Shown: positions 42,458 through 51,803, numbered from the stretch's first letter. The stretch is 64,000 bases of DNA from Phenylobacterium sp. (GCF_019636135.1 NZ_JAHBYD010000016.1:53485-117484); one strand, 5' to 3'. The notes: generated by a model not told the origin, from the letters alone. Program-made: numbers and translations.

Positions 42458-42785
42458 CCGTTCAAACTCCCCGCGTACCGGTTGTTCTGGTTGCCGCTAT
42501 CACTAGCGGGCGCTCCGCCCCGCGTCCACGCACGACACCGCCGATTACGGATACGATGCCGCCGCCGGCGCGCGGATCGTAGAGGCGGGACCCACGCCCG
42601 GCACGGCCGTCACCTCCGGCGGTATCCCTTCCCTGGTTCGTCATCCCCCGGCTTGTCCGGGGGACCCATTGGGCTGTGAGCCAGCCATCGTCTCCCACCG
42701 CGCACGATCTCCCAACGCCGAGCCCAGTGGATCCCCCGGACAGGCCGGGGGATGACGATCCGGAAAGGGTGAACGAAGGACGGCG
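42458..42785. other. Non-coding gap between two catabolic operons
   Basis: It holds the promoter region of the 42149 gene (no clear -35/-10 seen) and the dispersed repeat at 42639-42757. No gene is apparent. Confidence 0.5.
42639..42757. repeat. Nested-palindrome repeat, 119-bp copy
   Basis: The left arm is identical to the 8555 and 9932 copies; the right arm, ending GGACAGGCCGGGGGATGACG, is diverged. It lies between two minus-strand operons. Confidence 0.85.
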
Positions 42786-43559
42786 CTACCGCCCGCCCTG
42801 CCCGTCGTCCACGCGGATCACCGTGCCCGTCACCGCCTCCGAGGCCGGCCCGACCAGGTAGAGCAGGGTCGAGTCGAGCTGCGCCGGGTCGCCCAGGCGC
42901 TGGCGCGGGAAGCGCTGGGTGATGTCGCCCACCCGGCTCAGCATCCCGTCCATCATCTCCGAGGCGAAGGCGCCCGGCGCGATGGCGTTGACGTTGATGT
43001 GGTTGCGGGCCCACTCGACGGCGAGCACCTCGGCGGTGCGGGCCGTGGCGGCCTTGCTGACGGAATACAGCGCCGCGCCTGCGCCGGTGTACGAGAACGC
43101 CGCCACCGAGGCGATGTTGACGATCCGGCCGGGCTTCTCGGCCGCCATCAGCCGCCGCGCCACTTCGCACGACAGGATGAACGGCGCGCGGACGTTGATG
43201 TCGAGCACGCGGTCGATCAGCTCGATCGACATCTTGTGCGCCCGCTGGGCGTCGGGGATGCCGGCGTTGTTGACCAGGATGGTGACGGTCCCGAGCTCCG
43301 CCTCGGCCTTGGCGACCGCGGCGATCAGTTGCTCGGCGTCGGTGGCGTCCATCTCGATCGGCAGGGCCACGCCGCCGGCGTCGCGGATCTCCCTGGCCAG
43401 CGCCTCCAGCTTGTCGAGCCGCCGCGCCGCGACGGCCACCTTGGCCCCCTGGCTCGCCAGCACCCTGGCGAACCGGTAGCCCAGCCCCGACGAGGCGCCG
43501 GTGACCAGCGCCACCTGGCCGCTCAGGTCGACCGAGTTGTTCGGGAGGGGGAAGCTCAT
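42786..43559 (-). CDS. Short-chain dehydrogenase/reductase
   Basis: 257 residues from the ATG at 43559 (MSFPLPNNSVDLSGQVALVT), overlapping the ACAD stop by ATGA. It has NAD(P)-binding TGASSGLGYRFA, ILVNNAGIPDAQ, catalytic Ser in IASVAAFSYTG, YSVSKAAT (Tyr-x-x-x-Lys) and the C-terminal LGDPAQLDSTLLYLVGPASE. SDRs in such operons usually oxidise the 3-hydroxyacyl-CoA or a ring alcohol. Coupled to the ACAD pair upstream. Confidence 0.9.
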   Translation of the reverse strand: MSFPLPNNSVDLSGQVALVTGASSGLGYRFARVLASQGAKVAVAARRLDKLEALAREIRDAGGVALPIEMDATDAEQLIAAVAKAEAELGTVTILVNNAGIPDAQRAHKMSIELIDRVLDINVRAPFILSCEVARRLMAAEKPGRIVNIASVAAFSYTGAGAALYSVSKAATARTAEVLAVEWARNHINVNAIAPGAFASEMMDGMLSRVGDITQRFPRQRLGDPAQLDSTLLYLVGPASEAVTGTVIRVDDGQGGR

Positions 43560-44815
43560 GCCTTGCTCCGGCCGCTGGTGGGGATGTCCTTGAAGGGGAC
43601 GGTCTTGTCGACGCGGATGTCGCCGGGCAGGCCCAGCACGCGCTCGCCGATGATGTTCCTCAGGATCTCGTCCGAGCCGCCCTCGATGCGGGTGGCGGGC
43701 GAGCGCATCAGCATGCCCTGGAAGCGGCCGTTCTGCGGGCTGTCCGCATCCCAGACCACGCCCGCCTGGCCCTGCAGGTCCAGGGCGAACATCGCCAGCT
43801 CCTGCATGTTGGCCCCGGCCACCAGCTTGCCGATGGAGTTCTCCGGCCCGGGCGTCTCGCCCTTCGAGAGCGCGCTGATCGCCCGCATGCCGGTGTACTT
43901 CAGCCCCGACTGCCGCACCGCGAACTGGGCCAGTTTCGAGCGCACGTTCGAATCGTCCACCGCCGGCGCCCCGTCGATCTCGGCCTCCAGGCAGTAGCGG
44001 AACAGCTCGGGGAACCCGTTGGACATCCCCGACCCGATCGACAGCCGCTCGTTCATCAGCGTGGTGAGCGAGACTTCCCACCCCTGTCCGACCGCGCCCA
44101 GCCGCTGGTCGTCGGGGATGCGCACGTCGTTGAAGAACACCTCGTTGAAGCCCGACTGCCCGTTGGCCTGCTTGATCGGCCGCACCTCGACGCCGGGGCT
44201 GTCCATCCGCAGGAAGAACATCGTCAGCCCCTTGTGCTTCGGCACGTCGGGGTCGGTCCGGGTGATGAGCAGGCCCCACTGCGAATGCTGGGCGCCGCTC
44301 GTCCACACCTTCGACCCGGAGATGATCCAGTCGCCGGAGCCGTCGTCAGCCCTCGTCGCCTTGGTGCGCAGGCCCGCCAGGTCCGACCCGCCCGCCGGCT
44401 CGGAGAAGAGCTGGCACCAGATCTCCTCGCCGCTGGCCAGCGGCGGCAGCAGCTTGCGCTTCCAGTCCTCGCCGGCCCAGGCCATCACCGTGGGGCCGCA
44501 CATCCCATGGCCGATCACGAACGGCCCGGAGAGCGCGCCGTAGACGCCCTCCTCCTGGCCGAAGATCACGCGTTCGATGGGGCTGGCGGCGCGGCCGCCG
44601 TATTCCTTCGGCCAGTGCAGGCAGGCCCAGCCGGCCTCGGCCTTCGTCTTCTGCCAGGCCTTGGAGGCGGCCATCGGGTCCATGCTCTCGATGCCGCTGG
44701 AGGCGAAGCTGGCGCGCTTCAGCTCGGCCTCGAGCTGCTTCGGCGCATTGGCGTCGATCCAGGCGCGGACCTCGGCGCGGAACCTGGCTTCTTCGGGGGT
44801 GTCGTCGAAGTTCAT
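43556..44815 (-). CDS. Acyl-CoA dehydrogenase, large type
   Basis: 419 residues (MNFDDTPEEARFRAEVRAWI). It has GWACLHWPKEYGGRAASPIE, IWCQLFSEPAGGSDLAGLRT and KVWTSGAQHSQWGLLITRTD, and the C-terminal EGGSDEILRNIIGERVLGLP, with Glu378 at the position of the classical catalytic Glu. An extension ending FKDIPTSGRSKA is unusual. It lies 56 nt downstream of a small-type ACAD gene: a large/small adjacent pair, as in heteromeric ACADs of actinobacterial steroid and pimeloyl-CoA pathways. Confidence 0.9.
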   Translation of the reverse strand: MNFDDTPEEARFRAEVRAWIDANAPKQLEAELKRASFASSGIESMDPMAASKAWQKTKAEAGWACLHWPKEYGGRAASPIERVIFGQEEGVYGALSGPFVIGHGMCGPTVMAWAGEDWKRKLLPPLASGEEIWCQLFSEPAGGSDLAGLRTKATRADDGSGDWIISGSKVWTSGAQHSQWGLLITRTDPDVPKHKGLTMFFLRMDSPGVEVRPIKQANGQSGFNEVFFNDVRIPDDQRLGAVGQGWEVSLTTLMNERLSIGSGMSNGFPELFRYCLEAEIDGAPAVDDSNVRSKLAQFAVRQSGLKYTGMRAISALSKGETPGPENSIGKLVAGANMQELAMFALDLQGQAGVVWDADSPQNGRFQGMLMRSPATRIEGGSDEILRNIIGERVLGLPGDIRVDKTVPFKDIPTSGRSKA

Positions 44816-44833
44816 GGTCGTTTCCTCGCCCCC

Positions 44834-44857
44834 CGACTATTCGTTCACGAATGGTCG
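44834..44857. promoter_or_regulatory. Inverted repeat between paired ACAD genes
   Basis: CGACTATTCG-TTCA-CGAATGGTCG: 10-bp arms with one mismatch, 4-nt spacer, in the 56-nt gap before the large ACAD start. Candidate TetR-type operator or an mRNA hairpin. Confidence 0.4.
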
Positions 44858-44871
44858 GGTCTAAGTAAGAA

Positions 44872-45993
44872 TTAGGCCGCCGCTTCGGCGTTGCCGGCGC
44901 TCATGCGTTCGATCAGCAGGCTCTCCCAGGTCGACAGCGACCCCAGCGAGAGCGCCAGGGCGTTGGCGCGCCGGTAGTAGAGGTGGCAGTCGAAGGCCCA
45001 GGTGAAGCCCATGCCGCCATGCACCTGGATGTTGTTCTTGGCGCAGTGCTGGAAGGCGCTGGTGGCCGACACCCGCGCCGTGGCCGCCGCCACCGGCAGT
45101 TCAGCCGCCTCCGTGGAGAGCGCCCAGGCCGCGTAGTAGCAGTTGGACCGCGCCAGCGTTGCCGAGACGTACATGTCGGCCAGCATGTGCTTGATGCCCT
45201 GGAACGAGCCGATCGGCCGGCCGAACGCCATCCGGTCCAGCGCATAGTCGCGCGCCATCTCCAGCGCCCGGTCGGCGCCGCCCACCTGCTCGTAGGCCTG
45301 CAGGATCGCGGCGCGGTCGATCACCCGGTCGGTCAGGCCCCAGCCGTCGCCCGCGGCGCCCAGCGGCTCGGCCGCCGCGCCGTCGAACGTGAGCCTGGCA
45401 TAGCTGCGGGTCGGGTCGATGGTCTCCAGAGTCTCGCGCCCCACCCCCGGGCCGGAGAGATCGACGAGGCAGAGCTGCAGGCCGCCCGCCGCCTTCGCGA
45501 GCACCACCGCCACGTCGGCCACGTCGCCGTCCGGCACGACGATCTTCGCGCCGGTCAGCTTGCCGTCCTTCAGGCTGGCCTTGATGCTGTCCAGCTTCAC
45601 GCGGCCCGAACCCTCGACGTAGGCGAACGTCCCCACCGCCGCGCCGCTGGCCAGCTTCGGCAGCCACGCCTGCTTCTGCGCCTCCGAACCCGCCAGCAGC
45701 AGGAACTCGGCGCAGAGGTAGATGGACGAACTCACCGGCACGGGCGCGATCGCGCGGCCCAGCTCCTCGGCGATCAGGCACAGCTCCAGGTGGCCCAGCC
45801 CCATGCCGCCGTAGGCCTCGGGGATCGCCACGCCCAGCACGCCCAGGTCGGCCAAGCCGGCGTAGAGCGCCTTGTCGTACGGCTCCGCGCCTTCGAGGAT
45901 CGCGCGCGGCACGGTGGTCGGGCACCTCTCGGCCAGGAAGCGGCGGACCTGGTCCTGCAACGCCTTCTGGTCGTCGGAAAAGTCGAGGTTCAT
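44872..45993 (-). CDS. Acyl-CoA dehydrogenase, small type
   Basis: 373 residues from the ATG at 45993 (MNLDFSDDQKALQDQVRRFL); in-frame sequence upstream is not family-like. It has LGVLGVAIPEAYGGMGLGHL, a middle domain without the WCQG-SEP loop, YALDRMAFGRPIGSFQGIKH and NIQVHGGMGFTWAFDCHLYY, ending after LSTWESLLIERM without the GG-EI motif. First gene of the operon running through the large ACAD and the SDR; together they would form an enoyl-CoA and oxidise a hydroxyl. Confidence 0.9.
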   Translation of the reverse strand: MNLDFSDDQKALQDQVRRFLAERCPTTVPRAILEGAEPYDKALYAGLADLGVLGVAIPEAYGGMGLGHLELCLIAEELGRAIAPVPVSSSIYLCAEFLLLAGSEAQKQAWLPKLASGAAVGTFAYVEGSGRVKLDSIKASLKDGKLTGAKIVVPDGDVADVAVVLAKAAGGLQLCLVDLSGPGVGRETLETIDPTRSYARLTFDGAAAEPLGAAGDGWGLTDRVIDRAAILQAYEQVGGADRALEMARDYALDRMAFGRPIGSFQGIKHMLADMYVSATLARSNCYYAAWALSTEAAELPVAAATARVSATSAFQHCAKNNIQVHGGMGFTWAFDCHLYYRRANALALSLGSLSTWESLLIERMSAGNAEAAA

Positions 45994-46116
45994 GGCATGC
46001 TCCGTGGCTCGCCGCGCACTTGAACCCGCTGCCGCCACGGCAGGGAAGCGCGTGATTCCGCTGGGAGACGGCGTGACCGCGCGCCAAGCTCGGCGGCCTT
46101 GAGGGGGAGCTTCTTG

Positions 46117-47358
46117 ATGATCGATCCGAAGAACCTGGCGACGGCGGCCCTGGCGGCGCTGGCCGCCGCGACCCAGGCGCACGCGCAGCCTAAGTGGCCC
46201 GCAGTCGACGCGGCGCTCAGCCCCTACGTCGAGAAGGGCGAACTGGCCGGGGTGGTCACCTACGCGCTGAAGGACGGCAGGCTCGTGCATGCCTCGGCCA
46301 TCGGCAAGCGCGACCTCGAGACCGGCGCGCCCATGCAGATGGACACCATCGTGCGCGCCTTCTCCATGACCAAGCCGGTCACCGCCGTCGCCATGGCGAT
46401 CCTCTACGACGAGGGCAAGTGGCGGCCGGAGGACCCGCTCGCCAAGGTGCTGCCCGAGCTCGCCGGCCTGAAGGTGTTCAAGGGGATGGACGCGGACGGC
46501 AAGCCGATCCTGGCCGCCCCGGCGCATCAGCCCACCATCGGCGAGGTGATGACCCACACCGCCGGCTTCTCCTACGGCTTCAACCCCGGCTACGTCGACG
46601 ACGCCTACCGCGCCAACAGCCCGCTCCGCGCGGAGTCGTCGGCGGAGGCGTTGGGGCGGATCGCGACCCTGCCGCTGGCCTACGAGCCGGGGACGAAGTG
46701 GCAGTACTCGATCTCGATGGACGTCGAGGGCCTGATCGTCGAGCGGCTCTCAGGGCAGTCGCTGCCGCTCTTCATGCAGAGCCGCATCTTCGGGCCGCTG
46801 AAGATGGTCGACACCGGCTTCGTGGTGCCCGACGGCAAGCGCGGGCGCTTCGCCCAGCTCTACGAGTGGAAGGACGGCGGGCTGCAGGTTCCCGGCCCCG
46901 GCCCGTTCAACTCGGCCTACGCCAAGGTCCCCGGCTTCGCGTCGGGCGGCGGCGGCCTGGTCACCACCGCCTCGGACTACGCCCGCTTCGCCCAGATGCT
47001 GCTGAACGGCGGCCAGCTCGACGGCGCGCGCATCCTGAAGCCCGCCACCGTCAGGCTGATGATGACCAGCCACATCTCGCCCGAGATCGCCGCCGGCGGC
47101 TACGGCGTCGGCCAGCAGCAGATCCGGCCCGGCTACGAATACGGCTGGAACGGCGTGGTGGTCACCGACCCCGACCGCGCCCAGGTCGCCATGGGCAAGG
47201 GCAGCTACCTGTGGGACGGCGCGGCCGGCACCTGGTTCTGGGTCGACCCGGAGAACAAGGTCGTCTTCGTCGGCCTCATCCAGCGCCTCGGCGGCGAGAA
47301 CACCCCACAGGTGCAACCGGTCAGCCAGAAGGCGGTGAAGGCGTCGCTCACCCCCTGA
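46117..47358 (+). CDS. Serine hydrolase, class C beta-lactamase/esterase family, exported
   Basis: 413 residues from the ATG at 46117, preceded by GAGGGGGAG. The N-terminal hydrophobic part ending AAATQAHAQ is a likely signal peptide. The catalytic Ser83-x-x-Lys86 is in RAFSMTKPVTAV, the Tyr197 motif in WQYSISMDVEGLIVER, and GGGGLVTTASDYARFAQMLL is family-typical. Members are esterases, lactonases or D-peptidases; EstB-like esterase is likely. It diverges from the ACAD operon and might cleave an ester before uptake, but that is inference. Confidence 0.85.
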   Translation: MIDPKNLATAALAALAAATQAHAQPKWPAVDAALSPYVEKGELAGVVTYALKDGRLVHASAIGKRDLETGAPMQMDTIVRAFSMTKPVTAVAMAILYDEGKWRPEDPLAKVLPELAGLKVFKGMDADGKPILAAPAHQPTIGEVMTHTAGFSYGFNPGYVDDAYRANSPLRAESSAEALGRIATLPLAYEPGTKWQYSISMDVEGLIVERLSGQSLPLFMQSRIFGPLKMVDTGFVVPDGKRGRFAQLYEWKDGGLQVPGPGPFNSAYAKVPGFASGGGGLVTTASDYARFAQMLLNGGQLDGARILKPATVRLMMTSHISPEIAAGGYGVGQQQIRPGYEYGWNGVVVTDPDRAQVAMGKGSYLWDGAAGTWFWVDPENKVVFVGLIQRLGGENTPQVQPVSQKAVKASLTP

Positions 47359-47359
47359 A

Positions 47360-47389
47360 CGTCATGGCCCGGACAAGCGGGAGATGACG
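47360..47389. repeat. Short copy of the palindromic repeat
   Basis: CGTCATGGCCCGGACAAGCG followed by GGAGATGACG: the outer CGTCAT/ATGACG ends of the dispersed repeat with only one minimal arm between. It sits between convergent genes, where it may help termination. Confidence 0.6.
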
Positions 47390-47392
47390 GAG

Positions 47393-48163
47393 CTATCTGA
47401 TTTCCAGCACCTCGATCCTGCGGAACTCGATGGGCGAGCCCTCGCTCTGGAGCGCGATATAGCCGCCGGTCACGGGCAGCGCGCCGCCGGCCGCGGCGAT
47501 CAGGGGCGTCGCGGTCTTGTCGGCCGGATCGTACTGCGGGGCGTCGTAGGCGATGACGTCGCGGCCGTTGATGCGGTGGACGACGTGGCCGGCCTTGCTG
47601 ACCTCGACCTCCATCCTGACCCATTCGCCGAACGGCAGCGCGGGCGAGATCGCGTCGTTGCAATGCCGGGTGATGAGCTTGCCGGCCATCTCGACGTTGA
47701 GGCCAGGCGTGCAGAGGTTGCCCGTGGTCCGCGCCTGGCCCGGCACGACGCCCAGGTACTGGACCTCCAGCGAGACCGGGAACGGCTGGTCGACCGCCAT
47801 GGTCGCCGGCGCCTGCGAATGGATCATCACGCCCGAGTTGCCCTTGGCCCAGTCGGGCGTGTCGGCCGGCCAGGTCCCGACGAAGCGGTACTCCATCCGC
47901 AGCCGGTAGGCGCTGAACGGCGCCTTGTAGAAGAGGTGGCCGAAGCGGTTCCTGAACGCGCCGCCGTACTGGTCGTAGCTGACGACGATCCTGCCGTCCT
48001 CAGCGCGGAAGGTGTGCAGCGGATCTTCGCCGGCGGGCAGGCCCATGATCTTCGGCGTCCAGCCGGTGAGCGTCCTGCCGTCGAACAGCGAGACCCACGT
48101 CTCGGCGGCCGCGGCCGGCCCCGCCGCCACGACCAACGCCAGCCCTGCCAGAAGTGCGCGCAT
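47393..48163 (-). CDS. DUF1080 (3-keto-disaccharide hydrolase-like) exported protein
   Basis: 256 residues from the ATG at 48163 (MRALLAGLALVVAAGPAAAA); signal peptide to about 20. The LamG-like DUF1080 fold starts WVSLFDGRTLTGWTPK and contains GHLFYKAPFSAYRLRMEYRF, GNSGVMIHSQAP, FPVSLEVQYLG and EWVRMEVEVSKAGHVVHRIN. Such proteins act on glycosides or bind polysaccharides in the periplasm. The start shares one base with the stop of the ligase gene (TGATG), so it is co-translated although its role in the operon is unclear. Confidence 0.85.
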   Translation of the reverse strand: MRALLAGLALVVAAGPAAAAETWVSLFDGRTLTGWTPKIMGLPAGEDPLHTFRAEDGRIVVSYDQYGGAFRNRFGHLFYKAPFSAYRLRMEYRFVGTWPADTPDWAKGNSGVMIHSQAPATMAVDQPFPVSLEVQYLGVVPGQARTTGNLCTPGLNVEMAGKLITRHCNDAISPALPFGEWVRMEVEVSKAGHVVHRINGRDVIAYDAPQYDPADKTATPLIAAAGGALPVTGGYIALQSEGSPIEFRRIEVLEIR

Positions 48164-49704
48164 CAGACGATCGTCCCGCCGGTCTTGCCCCAGTAGGCGT
48201 CGCGGATCAGGCGCTTGTACAGCTTGCCGGTGGGATGGCGCGGCAGCTCGGCCATGAAGTCGATCACCCGCGGCCGCTTCACGCCCGACAGGTTCGCCCG
48301 GCAGTAGGCGTCGAGCTCGGCCCTGAGGTCGTCGCCGGCGTCGGCCCAGTCCATCGGCTGGATCACCGCGACCACCTTCTCGCCCATCTCCTCGTCGGGC
48401 GCGCCGACCACGGCGGCGTCGGCCACGCGCGGGTGGGTGATCAGCAGGTTCTCGACCTCCTGCGGGTAGATGTTCACACCGCCCGAGATGATCATGAAGC
48501 TCTTGCGGTCGGTGAGGTAGAGGAAGCCCTCCTCGTCCATCCAGCCCACGTCGCCCAGGGTGGTCCAGCCGTATTGGTTGGTGCTGTCGGCCGTCTTCTC
48601 GGGCGCGTTGTGGTACTCGAACTTCGCGCCGCCCGAGAAGAACACCATCCCCTCGGCGCGTGGCGGCAGCGGCTCGCCGTCGTCGCCGCAGATGTGGAGT
48701 TCCACCGGGAGCGTCGCGCGGCCCACCGAGCCCTTGTGCGTCAGCCAGTCGGCCGAGTTGATCGTCGTCCGCCCGTTGCCCTCGGTGCCGGCGTAGTATT
48801 CGTGGATCAGCGGCCCCCACCAGGCGATCATCTGCTCCTTCACCGGCACGGGGCACGGCGCGGCGGCGTGGAACACCACCTTCAGCGAGCTGTGGTCGTA
48901 CTTGGCGCGCACGGCCTCCGGCAGCTTCAGCATGCGGACGAAGTGGGTGGGCACGAACTGGACGTGGGTGATGCGGCGCCTTTCGATCAGCCGCAGGCAG
49001 TCCTCGGGGTCGAACTTCTCCATCATCACCACCGTGCCGCCCAGCCGCTGCACGTTCATCGACCAGCCCAGCGGGGCGGCGTGATAGAGCGGCGCGGGCG
49101 ACAGGTAGACGGTGTCGCCGTCCATCCCGTAGAGCGTCCGCGCCCACTCAGTCAGGCCCTCGGCGGCGGTCAGCGGCCCGCCCGGCAGCGGCCGCTTCAC
49201 GCCCTTCGGCCGCCCTGTCGTGCCCGACGAGTAGAGCATGGCGACGCCGGGCGTCTCGTCGGCCACCGGCGTCGCCGGATGCCTGGCCCGCTCGGCTTCG
49301 AACGAGGCGAACGGCGCCACGGCTTCGTCGGCCATGAACAGCGGCATGGCCGGCGCGTCCTTCACCGCCTCGGCCGCCACCTCGGCCATCGCGCGGGAGA
49401 CCACGAACGCCTTCGCGCCCGAGTCCTGGAGGATGTAGGCCACCTCGCCCGCCGTCAGCCGCGACGAGATCGCCGTGTAGCGTAGGCCGCACCGCTGCGC
49501 CGCCCACAGCACCTCGTAGTAGATCGGGTGGTTCTCCATCATGATCGCCACGCCGTCGCCCACTTGCAGGCCAAGCGACCGGAAGAGCTGCGCCCCCTGG
49601 TTCGAGCGGTCGTTCAGTTCGCGGTAGGTCACGGTGTGCCCGCTGCCGGCCATGATGAAGGCGGGCTTGTCGGGCGTGGTCTGCGCGTGGACGGACGGAT
49701 GCAT
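48163..49704 (-). CDS. Acyl-CoA synthetase (AMP-forming), FadD-like
   Basis: 513 residues (MHPSVHAQTTPDKPAFIMAG). P-loop MLYSSGTTGRPKGVKRPL, SPAPLYHAAPLGWSMN, YYAGTEGNGRTTINS (A5), WTTLGDVGWMDEEGFLYLTD, RKSFMIISGGVNIYPQEVEN and the catalytic Lys in HPTGKLYKRLIRD are all intact. This pattern is that of medium-to-long-chain or alicyclic acyl-CoA ligases. It is 2 nt behind the SDR gene and overlaps the DUF1080 gene. Confidence 0.92.
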   Translation of the reverse strand: MHPSVHAQTTPDKPAFIMAGSGHTVTYRELNDRSNQGAQLFRSLGLQVGDGVAIMMENHPIYYEVLWAAQRCGLRYTAISSRLTAGEVAYILQDSGAKAFVVSRAMAEVAAEAVKDAPAMPLFMADEAVAPFASFEAERARHPATPVADETPGVAMLYSSGTTGRPKGVKRPLPGGPLTAAEGLTEWARTLYGMDGDTVYLSPAPLYHAAPLGWSMNVQRLGGTVVMMEKFDPEDCLRLIERRRITHVQFVPTHFVRMLKLPEAVRAKYDHSSLKVVFHAAAPCPVPVKEQMIAWWGPLIHEYYAGTEGNGRTTINSADWLTHKGSVGRATLPVELHICGDDGEPLPPRAEGMVFFSGGAKFEYHNAPEKTADSTNQYGWTTLGDVGWMDEEGFLYLTDRKSFMIISGGVNIYPQEVENLLITHPRVADAAVVGAPDEEMGEKVVAVIQPMDWADAGDDLRAELDAYCRANLSGVKRPRVIDFMAELPRHPTGKLYKRLIRDAYWGKTGGTIV

Positions 49705-49706
49705 GG

Positions 49707-50450
49707 CTAGCTCTGGCCCCCGTCGCAGCGGACGATCGCGCCGGTCGTGAACGACGAGGCGGGGCTCGCCAGGAACAGCGCCGTGGTCACGATCTCCTCC
49801 GGCCGGCCGGGGCGGCCCAGCGCGTTGTCGGATGTCTCCCGCGCCGCCTCGCTCCAGGCCTTGGAGATGTCGGTCAGGAACGGCCCCGCCGAGATCGAGT
49901 TCACCCGCACCTTCGGCCCGTATTCGTGCGCCAGCGACACCGTCATCGCGTTCAGCGCCGCCTTGGCGCCGGAGTACGGGATCACCGCCGGCAGCGGCAT
50001 CAGCGCCCCGGTCGAGGAGATGTTGATGATCGCGCCGCCGTCGCCCTGGCTCATGCGGTGCGCCACCTCGCTGGCCAGCCGGAACGGGCCCTTGAAGTTC
50101 AGGCTCATCACGCTGTCGAACAGTTGCTCGGTCACTTCGTGGCTGGGCACGGCCGGGCTCATGCCCGCGTTGTTCACCAGGATGTCGATGCGGCCGAAGT
50201 CGGCGTAGACGTCCTCGATCAGCCGCTCCATCTCGGCCCAGCGGCCGGCATGCACGGCGTAGGCCTTGGCGTTGCGCCCCATCGCGCGGATCTCCGCGGC
50301 CACCTCTTCGCAGGCGTCCAGCTTGCGGCTGGCGATGATCACGTCGGCGCCGTGGCGGGCGAAGGCACGGGCCATCTGCAGCCCCAGCCCGCGGCTGCCG
50401 CCGGTGATCAGCGCGACCTTTCCGGAAAGGTCGAAGAGGTCGTCGGCCAT
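49707..50450 (-). CDS. Short-chain dehydrogenase/reductase
   Basis: 247 residues from the ATG at 50450 (MADDLFDLSGKVALITGGSR). TGGSRGLGLQMARAF, ILVNNAGMSPAVPSHEV, IINISSTGALMPLPAVIP (Ser), YSGAKAALNAMT (Tyr, Lys) and the C-terminal FTTGAIVRCDGGQS are complete. In a ligase-containing operon it is probably an alcohol or 3-hydroxyacyl-CoA dehydrogenase. It heads the operon and diverges from the ACAD at 50571. Confidence 0.9.
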   Translation of the reverse strand: MADDLFDLSGKVALITGGSRGLGLQMARAFARHGADVIIASRKLDACEEVAAEIRAMGRNAKAYAVHAGRWAEMERLIEDVYADFGRIDILVNNAGMSPAVPSHEVTEQLFDSVMSLNFKGPFRLASEVAHRMSQGDGGAIINISSTGALMPLPAVIPYSGAKAALNAMTVSLAHEYGPKVRVNSISAGPFLTDISKAWSEAARETSDNALGRPGRPEEIVTTALFLASPASSFTTGAIVRCDGGQS

Positions 50451-50570
50451 GGGCGTCTCCCGTCGTTTTCCCGGCATGCTAGGCCCGAAACCGGCTACCG
50501 CTAGGGCAGTCTTTCCGAACTTCGGCGTTTCGCCTAAGCCGCCGGGACGAGCGGCAAACGAGGCCCCGCC

Positions 50571-51803
50571 ATGGACCTGAGCTGGAGCGACGCGGACCTG
50601 AAGTTCCGCGACGAGGTGCGGGCCTTCCTCGACGCCGAGCTGACGCCCGAGCTGCGCCGCGCCGGCGCCGCCATGACCAGCGTCTACGCTGACGACGACG
50701 TCTCCCTGGCCTGGCAGAAGATCCTGTACGCCAAGGGCTGGGTCGCGCCCGCCTGGCCCAGGGAATACGGCGGCTGCGCGTGGTCGGTGAGCGAGCGCTA
50801 CATCTTTGCGTCGGAACTCGCCGCGGCCGGCGCGCCGCCGCTGTCGCCCATGGGCCTGGGCATGTGCGGCCCGGTGCTGATCGGCCACGGCACGCCGGAG
50901 CAGAAGGCCCGCTTCCTGCCCCGCATGCTGCGCGGCGACGACTTCTGGTGCCAGGGCTATTCCGAGCCCGGCTCCGGCTCCGACCTCGCCTCGCTGCAGA
51001 TGGCGGCCGTCGAGGACGGCGACGACTTCGTCTGCACCGGCCACAAGCTGTGGACGACCCACGCGAACCGCGCGAACTGGATCTTCTGCCTCGTGCGGAC
51101 GGCCAGGGAGGCGATCCCGCAGAAGGGCATCACCTTCCTCCTGATCGACATGCGCTCGCCCGGCGTCGAGGTGCAGCCGATCATCTCGCTCTCCGGCGAG
51201 CACATCCAGAACCATGTCTTCTTCACCGACGTCCGCGTGCCGACGGCGAACGTCGTCGGCCGCGTGGGCGAGGGCTGGGGCGTGGCCAAGTACCTGATGC
51301 AGTTCGAGCGCGGCGGCGGGGTCGCGACCCCCGGCCTCAAGGGCCGCGCCCGCAAGATCGCCGCGATCATCGGGCACGAGACCAGGGGGCGGCCCGACCT
51401 CGCCGCAGAGGCCCGCGCCCTGCGCGCCCACCTGGCCGACACGATGGTGCAGATCGAGGCCCTGGAGGCGACCGAGCTCAAGCTGATGGCGCGGCTTTCG
51501 GCCGGCGACCCGCCGGGACAGGAGTCGTCGCTGCAGAAGACGCTGGGCACCGAACTCTCGCAGCGCCTGACCGAGATCGCCGTCGAAGCCGCCGGCCTCT
51601 TCGCCGCCGTCTACCAGCCGCACACGGTCTCGCCGGGCGGGCCCACGCCCCACTTCGTCCCGCCGAACGACCGCGAGGGCGTCGGCCCGGAGTACGCCCG
51701 CACCGTCGCGGCCAAGTACCTGAACGACCGCGCCGGCTCGATCTACGCCGGCTCCAACGAGATCCAGCGCAACATCATCGCCAAGGGCATCCTGGGCCTC
51801 TGA
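50571..51803 (+). CDS. Acyl-CoA dehydrogenase, large type, without classical catalytic Glu
   Basis: 410 residues (MDLSWSDADLKFRDEVRAFL). It has GWVAPAWPREYGGCAWSVSE, FWCQGYSEPGSGSDLASLQM and KLWTTHANRANWIFCLVRTA, ending AGSNEIQRNIIAKGILGL. Ala393 (YAGS) replaces the catalytic Glu of YEGT. The C-terminal half has an insertion around HTVSPGGPTPHFVPPNDREG. No small ACAD is adjacent; the pair at 44872/43556 is on another transcript. Followed by an SDR 68 nt downstream. Confidence 0.88.
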   Translation: MDLSWSDADLKFRDEVRAFLDAELTPELRRAGAAMTSVYADDDVSLAWQKILYAKGWVAPAWPREYGGCAWSVSERYIFASELAAAGAPPLSPMGLGMCGPVLIGHGTPEQKARFLPRMLRGDDFWCQGYSEPGSGSDLASLQMAAVEDGDDFVCTGHKLWTTHANRANWIFCLVRTAREAIPQKGITFLLIDMRSPGVEVQPIISLSGEHIQNHVFFTDVRVPTANVVGRVGEGWGVAKYLMQFERGGGVATPGLKGRARKIAAIIGHETRGRPDLAAEARALRAHLADTMVQIEALEATELKLMARLSAGDPPGQESSLQKTLGTELSQRLTEIAVEAAGLFAAVYQPHTVSPGGPTPHFVPPNDREGVGPEYARTVAAKYLNDRAGSIYAGSNEIQRNIIAKGILGL

